A DNA stretch of 50,445 nt from Bacteroidota bacterium (lineage in GTDB: Bacteria; Bacteroidota; Ignavibacteria; Kryptoniales; JAKASW01). Under the pieces are notes generated by a model that saw nothing but the letters and a program-made list of their open reading frames with translations, was not told the origin of the DNA and did no database searches. Below, one piece after another: positions 42,175 through 50,261 of this stretch (the stretch's first letter is position 1; each line of letters starts with the position of its first letter). The position numbers and the translations under genes are program-made. The stretch covers positions 1 through 50,445 of the forward strand of contig JAMCQL010000078.1 in assembly GCA_023381615.1 (NCBI GenBank). Reading direction: 5' to 3'.

Positions 42175-43119
42175 ATGCCCGTACCTCAACTAAATAAAAA
42201 AATTTCCAATCAGCTTGACCTTTTCTTTGAGTTCATGAAATTCGAGAAAGGCTTGTCGGACAACAGCCTCGCATCATACCACAACGATCTGAACCGGTAT
42301 GCGGAATACATCGAGTCACGTGGCGCGACGGGCCTAAACGAGGCAGCAAGATCTGATGTCAGGAATTACTTCAAGTCGCTCTTCGACATGGGACTGAAGC
42401 AAAGCAGCATCGCCAGGAATTTTTCCTCAGTTAAGAACCTGCACAAGTTCTTGGTGTTCAGAAAAATCGCGGAAGTCGATCCGACTTCAAACCTCGACCG
42501 CCCGAAACCTTCGAAGAAACTCCCGGTCGTTCTCAGCAAAGAAGAGGTTGATAGACTCATCCGGACTCCCGATATAAATTCCGAGCTCGGCATTCGCGAC
42601 CGGGCAATCATCGAAACGCTCTACGCAACCGGGGTCAGGGTCAGCGAGCTTGTTAATCTCAAGAAAAGGGATTTAATTGAAAGCGAAAACGTGATCAGAG
42701 TATTTGGAAAAGGTTCAAAAGAGAGGATTGTGCTGATAGGCGACATCGCACTGGAATGGATCGAGCGATACGATACGTCGGTTCGTTCAAGTTTAGGAAG
42801 AAAATCGGCTCCCGTGAAACAGTCGGGCGGCGATTTTCTCTTTCTGAATTTCCGCGGCGGAAAACTCTCGCGGATCTCCGTCTGGAGAATGCTTCAGAAA
42901 TACGCGCGCGGCGCCAACATCAAAAAGCAAATCCATCCGCATACTTTGAGGCACACTTTCGCAACACACTTGCTCGAAGGCGGAGCCGACATCCGCGCCG
43001 TTCAGGAAATGTTGGGGCACAGCGACATCGGCACCACACAGATTTACCTGCACCTTGACAGAAGTTATCTAAAAGAAGTATTAGACAAGTTTCATCCCAG
43101 AGGAAAATATGCTAAGTGA
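42175..43119 (+). CDS. xerD: Tyrosine recombinase XerD
   Basis: A 314-residue integrase-family recombinase of the length and form of Xer proteins. The N-terminal SAM-like domain has LSDNSLASYHNDLNRYAEYI. The catalytic residues are Arg in TGVRVSELVNL, Lys in VFGKGSKERIV, His and Arg in HTLRHTFATHLLEGGADIR, His in MLGHSDIGTTQ, and Tyr in IYLHLD. The ending KFHPRGKYAK is the D-type tail (HPRA in E. coli XerD). It resolves chromosome dimers at dif. Its end overlaps the M50 gene by 11 bp. No dif-like site is evident in the window. Confidence 0.9.
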   Translation: MPVPQLNKKISNQLDLFFEFMKFEKGLSDNSLASYHNDLNRYAEYIESRGATGLNEAARSDVRNYFKSLFDMGLKQSSIARNFSSVKNLHKFLVFRKIAEVDPTSNLDRPKPSKKLPVVLSKEEVDRLIRTPDINSELGIRDRAIIETLYATGVRVSELVNLKKRDLIESENVIRVFGKGSKERIVLIGDIALEWIERYDTSVRSSLGRKSAPVKQSGGDFLFLNFRGGKLSRISVWRMLQKYARGANIKKQIHPHTLRHTFATHLLEGGADIRAVQEMLGHSDIGTTQIYLHLDRSYLKEVLDKFHPRGKYAK

Positions 43120-43771
43120 CCTTTACATTCTTCCGATTTTACTTTTCTCAGTTATCATACATGAAATCTCGCATGGCTATGCTGCGCTGATGCTTGGCGA
43201 TCCGACCGCGCGCGATTCCGGCAGACTCACTTTGAATCCGATACCGCACATCGATCTCGTTGGCTCGATATTAGTGCCGCTATTCTCTCTGCTGACTGTC
43301 GGGCACATCTTCATCGCATGGGCGAAGCCGGTCCCGGTGAACCCGATGAACTTCTCCGACCAAAGGAGAGACGACATCATAGTCTCTTCCGTCGGACCTC
43401 TTTCGAACTTTGTCATGGCGATAATTTGCGCCATCGTAACGGTATTTCTTTTCAAGATTCAGCCGCTCTTCGGAAGCTCAGTTGTCGTGTCTAACTTCTT
43501 CAATTTTCTTGTGAAAATGTTTTTTGGGGGAATCTATCTGAACATCATACTCGGAGTTTTCAATCTCCTGCCGATTCCTCCGCTTGATGGCTCGCACGTC
43601 CTCAGCGCGTTCCTACCGGCATCGGCAGCCGAAGTTTACAGCAGAATCGGCTTCGTCGGGATTTTTCTTATTTTGATTCTGATGAGTATCCCGGCGTTCC
43701 AAACGGTTTTCTATGCCGCTATTAACTTTTTTTACTCCCCACTCTACCAACTCGTCGTTTCTTTTGCATAA
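43109..43771 (+). CDS. Site-2 protease family (M50) membrane protein
   Basis: A 220-residue polytopic protein of the short M50B type. The zinc motif HEISH is in VIIHEISHGYAALMLGDPTA near residue 15, DSGRLTLNPIPHIDLVGSI follows, and the third ligand is in NLLPIPPLDGSHVLSAFLP near residue 160. It cleaves or binds membrane proteins within the bilayer; no PDZ domain is present. It overlaps xerD by 11 bp, so the two are translated together, a pairing seen in many genomes. Substrate unknown. Confidence 0.9.
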   Translation: MLSDLYILPILLFSVIIHEISHGYAALMLGDPTARDSGRLTLNPIPHIDLVGSILVPLFSLLTVGHIFIAWAKPVPVNPMNFSDQRRDDIIVSSVGPLSNFVMAIICAIVTVFLFKIQPLFGSSVVVSNFFNFLVKMFFGGIYLNIILGVFNLLPIPPLDGSHVLSAFLPASAAEVYSRIGFVGIFLILILMSIPAFQTVFYAAINFFYSPLYQLVVSFA

Positions 43772-43842
43772 GAGTTAATCAAGTTTTAAGTATAACTTAT
43801 CAAGATCAATAGACACATCACAACTGGAAATCTAAAACTAAA

Positions 43843-45234
43843 ATGATCGTAATGAAATTTGGAGGAACCTCAGTTGAGAATTCCGATGCAATTCGAAGAT
43901 TAATCGAAATAGTCGGAACAGAAATACCGCGGAAGCCTATTGTCTTTGTCTCAGCGTGCGCGGGTGTAACAAATCAGCTTTTGAAGATCGCCGGCCTCTC
44001 GGCAGAAGGAAAAAAGGACGAGGCGAACGACTTGATCTCGTCCGTTCGCGCGAAGCACGAGAAACTTGTTGAAGAACTCGTAAGCTCGGAACTGCCGAGA
44101 AATTATTTGAAGGGCAAGATCTCCGTTTACGCTCACGAGCTGAAAAATCTTTCGCAGGCAATTTCTGTTTTAGGTGAAGTAACGAACAGGTCGCGGGATG
44201 CGATTGCGTCGTACGGCGAACGGCTGTCTTCGATGATAATCGCGCAAGCTCTCGAGGACAGCGCGGTAAAATCGGCTCTTGTCGACGCCCGTGAGTTCAT
44301 GATTACGAACGACAATTACACAAAGGCGGCTCCCGTTTTCCCCGTCGTCGAAGAGAAGGCGAAGAAGACTCTTCTGCCGGCTGTGCTGAACGGTTACGTC
44401 GTCGTAACTCAGGGTTTTATCGGAAGCAGCGAAAAGGGAATCACCACAACCATCGGAAGAGGCGGCTCGGATTATTCGGCGGCGATAATCGGTTCACTCC
44501 TCAACGCCGAGGAAATCCAAATCTGGACGGATGTCGATGGTGTACTCACGGCAGACCCGTCGATCGTTCCGGAAGCCCGACGGATTAAAAAAATGTCTTT
44601 CAACGAAGCGTCGGAGCTTGCTTACTTCGGCGCAAGAGTCCTGCACCCAATGACGATTCTTCCGGCAATCGAAAAAAACATTCCAGTGTATGTCCGCAAC
44701 TCGCGTAACCCAGCATATCATGGCACTCTCATAACAAAAGGAGAGGACGCCGAGGAATGCGTCGCAAAGTCTATAGCTTACAAAGAACGCATAACTTTGC
44801 TGAATCTCGTTTCGAGCCGAATGTTCCTTGCGCACGATTTCCTCGAAGCCGTATTTGCTGTCTTCAATAAATACAAAACGATCGCCCATGCCGTCGCCAC
44901 GAGCGAAGTCAGCGTTTCGGTCGCAATCGACGACACCACGAGCCTCGAAGAAATGAAAAAAGAATTCTCGGAATTTGCGGAAGTTTCCGATTCGAGCGGA
45001 AAAGCCATCGTCTGTGTGGTCGGAGATAACATACGGCACAGTCCCGGAATCGTCGGAAAAATTTTCTCTGCGCTCGACGAAATCAGGATTAATATGATTT
45101 CGCAGGGAGCCTCGGAAATCAACCTTGGCTTCGTCGTCGATGAAGCCGACCTCGAACGTGCGGTCAGGCTGCTGCACACTGAGCTTTTTTCCAATCCGCG
45201 ATCTCACGGTTTGTCGGAAGAAATTTTCGATTAA
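43843..45234 (+). CDS. lysC: Aspartate kinase
   Basis: A 463-residue monofunctional aspartokinase that starts the aspartate pathway. MKFGGTSVEN at the N-terminus, the catalytic and nucleotide loop IGRGGSDYSAAIIG near residue 205, and IWTDVDGVLTADPSIVPEAR. Two C-terminal ACT domains follow (LNLVSSRMFLAHDFLEAVF, CVVGDNIRHSPGIVGKIFSA), where lysine or threonine feedback would bind. It is followed by lysA and asd, so the three genes form the aspartate-to-lysine core. The RBS is weak. No lysine riboswitch is visible in the 71-bp leader. Confidence 0.95.
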   Translation: MIVMKFGGTSVENSDAIRRLIEIVGTEIPRKPIVFVSACAGVTNQLLKIAGLSAEGKKDEANDLISSVRAKHEKLVEELVSSELPRNYLKGKISVYAHELKNLSQAISVLGEVTNRSRDAIASYGERLSSMIIAQALEDSAVKSALVDAREFMITNDNYTKAAPVFPVVEEKAKKTLLPAVLNGYVVVTQGFIGSSEKGITTTIGRGGSDYSAAIIGSLLNAEEIQIWTDVDGVLTADPSIVPEARRIKKMSFNEASELAYFGARVLHPMTILPAIEKNIPVYVRNSRNPAYHGTLITKGEDAEECVAKSIAYKERITLLNLVSSRMFLAHDFLEAVFAVFNKYKTIAHAVATSEVSVSVAIDDTTSLEEMKKEFSEFAEVSDSSGKAIVCVVGDNIRHSPGIVGKIFSALDEIRINMISQGASEINLGFVVDEADLERAVRLLHTELFSNPRSHGLSEEIFD

Positions 45235-45285
45235 ATTATTATAATGATTCTTAGGCAATAACAAAGAGGCAACGGCACAATTAGA

Positions 45286-46557
45286 ATGACAGACCAGATC
45301 AAGTACCAAAAAAACCAGCTTTACATCGAAGGCGCTCCGGCATCCGATCTCGCCGGGAAATACGGGACGCCTCTTTACGTTTACAGCGCAAATCAAATAA
45401 CGAAGAGGTTCGAGACACTGAAAAAGGCTTTCAGCGTTTTGCCGAAAGTGAAAATCCTCTACGCGCTGAAGGCAAATTCGAATGTGGAAATTTTAAAGCA
45501 CATCAGCTCGTTAGGCGCGGGTGCCGACACAGTTTCGGCAGGCGAGATTTTTCTCGCGCTGGAAAGCGGTTTCCCGCCCGACTCGATCTCGCTCGCCGGG
45601 GTTGGAAAGACCGATAGGGATATCGACTTTGCGTTGACGCGAAAGATCAACGTGATCATTGTTGAATCCGAAGAAGAACTGAAAGTCGTATCGAAGCGCG
45701 CCGCCGCACTTGGTCGGACTGCACGTGTGCTACTGAGAATAAATCCTGACGTTGACGCACGAACTCATCCGCATATTTCCACCGGACTGAAAGAGAACAA
45801 ATTTGGCATCAACATAGATCGCGCCGAAGATGTAGCGAAGCTCGCGTCGAAGCTGAAAAATATCGAGTTCACCGGAATTCATTCCCACATCGGGTCGCAG
45901 ATAACCGAAGTTGAGCCTTTCGCAGAAGCCGCCGAGTCAATCAGAAAATTTGTATTGAAGCTCAAAAAAGGCGGCATACGCGTTAAGCAAATCGACCTCG
46001 GCGGCGGAATCGGCGTTCGCTACAAAAACTCCGTGAGGCACAAACTTCTTCCGATTGAAAAGAACGGTGAGTCGACGATCGATCTCCCCACACTCGCGAA
46101 GGTCATAAAAGAAAGGCTCTCTTTCCCGAACTGCGAAATCGCGATTGAACCGGGACGATTTATCGTTGCCGAAGCCGGCGTTCTCCTGACGCGCATCCTT
46201 TACAGAAAGGAATCTTCAGACCGAACATTTATTGTCGTGGATGCGGGAATGAACGACATGATGCGGCATGCGCTCTACTCCGCATATCACCAGATTGTGC
46301 CGGTGCAACTCCGCGACGCGAAGCATGAAGTGGTCGATGTCGTCGGTCCTGTCTGCGAAACGACGGACGCATTTGCAATCCAACGCCGCCTCCCCAAAGT
46401 AAAACGAGGCGACATTCTCGCAATTATGACAGCCGGCGCTTACGGGTTCTCGCTTTCTTCGAACTACAATTCACGTCTCAAACCGGCAGAAGTGCTGGTG
46501 GAAAAAGACTATCCGCGCGTTATCAGAGACGCAGACACGTATGAAGATTTGATTTAG
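45286..46557 (+). CDS. lysA: Diaminopimelate decarboxylase
   Basis: A 423-residue PLP enzyme that converts meso-diaminopimelate to lysine. The PLP Lys is in ILYALKANSNVEIL near residue 62; HSHIGSQI, QIDLGGGIGVRY, CEIAIEPGRFIVAEAGVLL, GPVCETTDAFA and the end pattern MTAGAYGFSLSSNYNSRL are all present. It acts in the cytosol at the last step of lysine synthesis. It lies 51 bp after lysC. Confidence 0.96.
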   Translation: MTDQIKYQKNQLYIEGAPASDLAGKYGTPLYVYSANQITKRFETLKKAFSVLPKVKILYALKANSNVEILKHISSLGAGADTVSAGEIFLALESGFPPDSISLAGVGKTDRDIDFALTRKINVIIVESEEELKVVSKRAAALGRTARVLLRINPDVDARTHPHISTGLKENKFGINIDRAEDVAKLASKLKNIEFTGIHSHIGSQITEVEPFAEAAESIRKFVLKLKKGGIRVKQIDLGGGIGVRYKNSVRHKLLPIEKNGESTIDLPTLAKVIKERLSFPNCEIAIEPGRFIVAEAGVLLTRILYRKESSDRTFIVVDAGMNDMMRHALYSAYHQIVPVQLRDAKHEVVDVVGPVCETTDAFAIQRRLPKVKRGDILAIMTAGAYGFSLSSNYNSRLKPAEVLVEKDYPRVIRDADTYEDLI

Positions 46558-46619
46558 CCCTAATTTTTATTTTAATTGAAATGGAAGCATGTAATACAAC
46601 CCAAGAGGATAATTAGAAA

Positions 46620-47618
46620 ATGAAGCAGTATGAAGTTGCAGTTGTCGGTGCAACAGGACTTGTCGGACGCAAGATGGTACAGGTGCTCGAAGAGAAGAAA
46701 TTTCCTGTAAAAAACTTGACGCTTCTCGCCTCCGAGAGATCTGTCGGAAAAGAAATCACATTTAATGGTGAAAAAATAAAAGTCAAAAAGCTGACACCGG
46801 AAAGTTTCAAGGGAATCGAGATCGCCATTTTCTCAGCCGGCGCAACCGTCAGCAAAGAATTTGGACCTATCGCGGCGAAGCAAGGAACTGTGGTTATAGA
46901 CAATAGCAGCGCCTTTAGGATGGACCCGGAGATACCGCTCGTAGTTCCGGAAGTGAACAGGAACGACATATTCAAGCATCACGGAATTATTGCCAACCCG
47001 AATTGCTCGACGATCCAGATGGTGGTTGTGTTGAAGCCTCTTCATGACAAGTACAGGGTCAAGCGAGTTGTGGTGTCAACTTATCAGTCCGTAACCGGCG
47101 CGGGACAAAAAGGGGTTGACCAGTTAGATGAAGAACTTGGGAAAAAAGCGGGCACGACTTATAAGTTTCCTCACAAGATTGCCTTCAACTGCCTGCCGCA
47201 TATCGACGTGTTTCGCGATGACGGCTACACGAAGGAAGAGTACAAGATGATTTTTGAGACGACGAAGATCATGGGCGACGATTCGATAAAAGTCTCGGCG
47301 ACATGCGTCCGCGTTCCGGTTTTCGGCGGCCACAGCGAAAGCGTAAATGTCGAGATGGAAAAAGGCTACGATCTGAAAAATGTGTTTGAACTGTTAAAGA
47401 AATCGCCTGGAATAATTGTCGAGGACGATCCCGCAAAGAACATTTACCCGATGCCGCTAAATGCTTACGACAAGGATGAAGTATTTGTCGGGCGGATCAG
47501 GCGCGACGAGACTGCACCGAACGCACTCAACATGTGGATCGTCTCGGACAATATCCGCAAAGGAGCGGCGACAAATGCGGTTCAGATCGCGGAAGAACTG
47601 ATTAAAGGAAGAGACTAA
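46620..47618 (+). CDS. asd: Aspartate-semialdehyde dehydrogenase
   Basis: A 332-residue NADPH-dependent enzyme, second step of the aspartate pathway. GATGLVGRKMVQVLEEKKFP at the N-terminus, the catalytic Cys in NPNCSTIQMVVVLKPLHD near residue 128, the substrate region STYQSVTGAGQKGVDQL, and the catalytic His in VPVFGGHSESVNVEM near 240. GAGGA lies ten bases before the ATG. It ends the lysine block; a MITE-like element begins at the base after its TAA. Confidence 0.96.
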   Translation: MKQYEVAVVGATGLVGRKMVQVLEEKKFPVKNLTLLASERSVGKEITFNGEKIKVKKLTPESFKGIEIAIFSAGATVSKEFGPIAAKQGTVVIDNSSAFRMDPEIPLVVPEVNRNDIFKHHGIIANPNCSTIQMVVVLKPLHDKYRVKRVVVSTYQSVTGAGQKGVDQLDEELGKKAGTTYKFPHKIAFNCLPHIDVFRDDGYTKEEYKMIFETTKIMGDDSIKVSATCVRVPVFGGHSESVNVEMEKGYDLKNVFELLKKSPGIIVEDDPAKNIYPMPLNAYDKDEVFVGRIRRDETAPNALNMWIVSDNIRKGAATNAVQIAEELIKGRD

Positions 47619-47881
47619 TTAGCCCAAGTTCAACACTTTATACGCCAGGAGAAAATATTTTCCGGGAATTCGGTTTGTGTCGGCGTTTTTTGGCTGAAAA
47701 GTTCGTGTAGTGAAAACCTACCCTGTTGCGGAGCTGTACCATGATGTCGTGAATTATAATGTGGTTCTGAACGGAATTTACATGCAGAAAGATAGGAAGC
47801 CGCATACGTATCGTCACTTTTCGAGTCATACTACCGCTGAAGTGCGAATCTCTTTCTGCTGAACTGTCGAACTTGGGTTAA
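47619..47881. mobile_element. MITE-like element, copy 1 (263 bp)
   Basis: Terminal inverted repeats TTAGCCCAAGTTCAACA (47619-47635) and TGTCGAACTTGGGTTAA (47865-47881) match at 15 of 17 positions. There is no coding capacity for a transposase. Internal phrases (AAAAT-TTTTC-GGGAATT near 47653 and TGTAGTGAAAAC near 47706) are shared in order with copy 2. It abuts the asd stop codon. No clear target duplication is seen. Confidence 0.7.
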
Positions 47882-47889
47882 TGAGCAGA

Positions 47890-48108
47890 AGCCCGAAGGG
47901 CTGATATTATTGTAGCAAGAAAAAGAGCAGCAAATTGAACCCCGAAGGGGTGACAGAAAGGGGATTTCCGCATGGCAGGGACATCAAGAACAATTCGAGA
48001 CACCGTATAATGAGAAATATTTGTTTGAATGGATTGAATAATGCCACCCCTTCGGGGTTAGGACGCAGCCTGGGTGCTGCAGCTATAACAATGTCATCGC
48101 TTCGCGAT
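47890..48108. repeat. Array of four 13-nt CGAAG hairpins
   Basis: AGCCCGAAGGGCT (47890) and ACCCCGAAGGGGT (47939) read on the plus strand; ACCCCTTCGGGGT (48046) and ATCGCTTCGCGAT (48096) are the same type on the minus strand. All are 5-bp stems with a GAA loop. Three of the four are followed, in their own direction, by a TGA(C/T)ATT(A/G)TT(A/G)TAGC-like or TGGCATTATT tail. They lie between the two MITE-like copies. Confidence 0.7.
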
Positions 48109-48161
48109 TGACGCCAAGACAGTGCTGAGATCAAGTATTAACCGCATCAGGAGAGACACGA

Positions 48162-48328
48162 TTAGGCCAGGTTCGACACATTATTATTGTAAGTAAAATC
48201 TCTTCTGGGAATTTGATTCCTATTCGAATTACAACCGAATCAAATCTTGTAGTGAAAACTCTGACCCCAATTCGACCTTTGCCGCTCAAAAGAAGGTGTT
48301 GTCTCCTCAACTGTCGAACTTGGGCTAG
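48162..48328. mobile_element. MITE-like element, copy 2 (167 bp)
   Basis: Ends TTAGGCCAGGTTCGACA (48162-48178) and TGTCGAACTTGGGCTA (48312-48327) are inverted repeats of the same sequence as copy 1. The interior aligns to copy 1 in its first 50 bp (TCTTCTGGGAATTTG) and at CTTGTAGTGAAAACTC, but it is about 96 bp shorter. It is diverged, so not a recent insertion. Confidence 0.65.
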
Positions 48329-48406
48329 AGAAGGCGGCAGAGGAAGGGCTACTTACAGACGTTCCTACGCCAATACCTCGCGAACCTTCTCTTTTACAAC
48401 AGAAAT

Positions 48407-48880
48407 TTATTTTATTGAAACCACTTTCCCTCTTGTCATTTCAGTCAATTCGTTTGGCTTCAATTCAAAAACCGCATTGGGAGTACCGGCAGCAGCCCAT
48501 ATCTTTTCATAGCTTAAGAGATCCTCGTCAATAAAAATTTGCATGTCGGTGAGATGACCGATTGGAGGAACACCTCCTATCGCAAACCCTGTATAAGTTC
48601 TTACAAAATCGGCGTCGGCTCTTTCAAGACGGCTGTTCAAGTACCTGGCAACGGTCTTCTCATTAACTCTATTCAATCCACTGGCTATGACTAAGATGGG
48701 CTGTTCGGTGTTCTTGTCCTTAAAAATAAGGGACTTGGCAATTTGTCCAACTGAACATCCTATCGCATCAGCCGCTTCTTGAGCAGTGCGAGTAATCTGG
48801 GAATACTCCATAACCTGGTTGCCGTATCCAAGATCCTTAATTACGTTCTGAACTTTTTCGGCGCTGGGACTCAAAGCCAT
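48407..48880 (-). CDS. YbaK/ProX-type aminoacyl-tRNA deacylase
   Basis: A 157-residue protein of the YbaK/ProRS-editing (INS) superfamily. TAQEAADAIGCSVGQIAKSL holds the conserved Lys, ILVIASGLNRVNEKTV follows, and the ligand loop is FAIGGVPPIGHLTDMQIFID. Members hydrolyse mischarged tRNAs such as Cys-tRNA(Pro) or Ala-tRNA(Pro), in trans. ATG 48880 has GGAGG eight bases upstream; the frame continues to 48952, but that part is the copied 5' end of a CPBP protease gene in a different frame. It therefore probably uses, at least in part, a captured promoter. Confidence 0.9.
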   Translation of the reverse strand: MALSPSAEKVQNVIKDLGYGNQVMEYSQITRTAQEAADAIGCSVGQIAKSLIFKDKNTEQPILVIASGLNRVNEKTVARYLNSRLERADADFVRTYTGFAIGGVPPIGHLTDMQIFIDEDLLSYEKIWAAAGTPNAVFELKPNELTEMTRGKVVSIK

Positions 48881-48900
48881 TCTTGTTTCCTCCAGATTTA

Positions 48901-49007
48901 AGGGCAGTTCTAAAAATAAATTTATTATGATTTTCCATAATCGCATCTCCAATTTTTTATTTTTTTGAAGTATTTATTTTTCTATATCTTCATTTTAGTT
49001 TTTCTAT
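48901..49007 (-). repeat. Duplicated CPBP gene 5' end (copy A)
   Basis: This 107-bp segment is about 94% identical to 50089-50196 (five substitutions and one 1-bp gap). It contains an AT-rich upstream region, GGAGATGCGATT and an ATG at 48938 that opens MENHNKFIFRTALK, the first residues of the CPBP protease, before running out of frame into ybaK and stopping after 33 codons. Confidence 0.85.
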
Positions 49008-49178
49008 CCGGTTTTCTATCCATTTATTTGTTCATTTCTTCGGTTTATTTGTTAATAGCCCATCAAATTTACCGATTGGACACACCAGCTACCGTCTCCG
49101 TGGCCGCGTGCAGTTGAAGCAGCTTCCGCAAAGAGCAGCCCGCTGGAAAGCTCGAAACCGTCTGCCCCGCCTGCGGCG

Positions 49179-50126
49179 CTATGCCGCCGCTTCACTCGCG
49201 AGGGTTGCCTGGGTCGTTGTATTCAGCTGCTTGGTCAAAAGAATCCAAGCGCAAAGGGCCCCCAATGGTATCCACGATAGGATCCCGAGATAGCTGACAA
49301 AAGTAAAATTCGGGCCGCCGACAAAAAGCAGGAAAGTTAAGGAAGCGCCAAAATTATTCGTCGCGCCATGCGCGATACTGCTTGACCAAATGCTCCCCGT
49401 TTTCAAACGCAACCATCCGAAAATGATGGAGAGCATGATGGTGCTTACCGGAAACACCAGAAGCCCTGCATCAATATTTTCATAATGTTCGTAGCCGAGA
49501 AGGATGAGCGGGTAGTGCCACAAGCCCCAGATGAGTCCGGTCACGACTGCGGCGAGGGCTGGCCGCTCTGCGAGAAGACGGATTTGCAGGTAGCTCCGCC
49601 ACCCAAATTCCTCGCCCCACGTCATGAGCGCGGCGATGGGAATACCGATGATCATTATTTGGAGCATCGAAATCGCCCATAGAGCCGGGGTTACTCGCAG
49701 GGAAGAAGGATTCATTTGCGGCAGGAGGATGCCGAACGATCGATGCAAAGAAAAATCGGGGTGGCTGATGCCGAAAAGAACCGCGAGCCCTATGATGATT
49801 CCGAGGACTATGATCGGCAAGAGATAGCCGGCAAAAAAATAGTATTTCCAGTTTTTCTTAAAGTTAAGCCGCAGACCCGCATCGGAAAACCCCTCGCGCG
49901 TTATCCACTTCCGGACAATGATCGCCGCGATTGCGGGCATGAAAGCTCCCGGGAGGAGCGCGAACTGAAAGGAGAGATTGGACGGCGAAATATGGAAAAC
50001 GCGGGAAGCAATGATCCATCCTACCAGCCAAAAACCCCAAGCGCCCAAGAAGGTCATCAAAAGGTACGCGCCAATCCCATTTTTCTTCAGGGCAGTTCCA
50101 AAAATAAATTTATTATGATTTTCCAT
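49179..50126 (-). CDS. CPBP family intramembrane glutamic endopeptidase
   Basis: A 315-residue protein with about eight membrane segments. Motif 1 with the catalytic Glu pair is MTWGEEFGWRSYLQIRLL near residue 165. Motif 2 with His is VTGLIWGLWHYPLILLGYEH near 195. The third motif is SIAHGATNN near 270. This matches Abi/CPBP (Rce1-like) proteases, which include self-immunity proteins of bacteriocins and prenyl-protein peptidases. GGAGA lies 7 bases before ATG 50126. Its first 13 codons and upstream region are repeated before ybaK. No bacteriocin-like gene is visible next to it. Confidence 0.9.
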   Translation of the reverse strand: MENHNKFIFGTALKKNGIGAYLLMTFLGAWGFWLVGWIIASRVFHISPSNLSFQFALLPGAFMPAIAAIIVRKWITREGFSDAGLRLNFKKNWKYYFFAGYLLPIIVLGIIIGLAVLFGISHPDFSLHRSFGILLPQMNPSSLRVTPALWAISMLQIMIIGIPIAALMTWGEEFGWRSYLQIRLLAERPALAAVVTGLIWGLWHYPLILLGYEHYENIDAGLLVFPVSTIMLSIIFGWLRLKTGSIWSSSIAHGATNNFGASLTFLLFVGGPNFTFVSYLGILSWIPLGALCAWILLTKQLNTTTQATLASEAAA

Positions 50127-50196
50127 AATCGCGTCTCCAATTTTCTGTTTTTTTGAAGTATTTATTTTTCTATATCTTCATTTTGGTTTTTTCTAT
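50089..50196 (-). repeat. CPBP gene 5' end and upstream region (copy B)
   Basis: This is the intact copy: AT-rich control region, GGAGACGCGATT and the first codons of the CPBP gene. See 48901-49007 for the partner. Confidence 0.85.
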
Positions 50197-50261
50197 GCTG
50201 TATGCTTTTTACTTGTCATAATAGTTTTTATTTATTCTTCCATAGAAATATTTTTATTTAT

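Noticed and set aside
43772..43842. Lysine riboswitch before lysC
   Set aside because: The 71-bp leader is too short for the L-box fold and shows no matching helices.
44494..45396. 300-codon minus-strand open frame opposite lysC
   Set aside because: Antisense to aspartate kinase; no RBS or domain.
47890..48108. Possible CRISPR array
   Set aside because: Units are self-complementary, in both orientations and unevenly spaced; no direct repeats with equal spacers.
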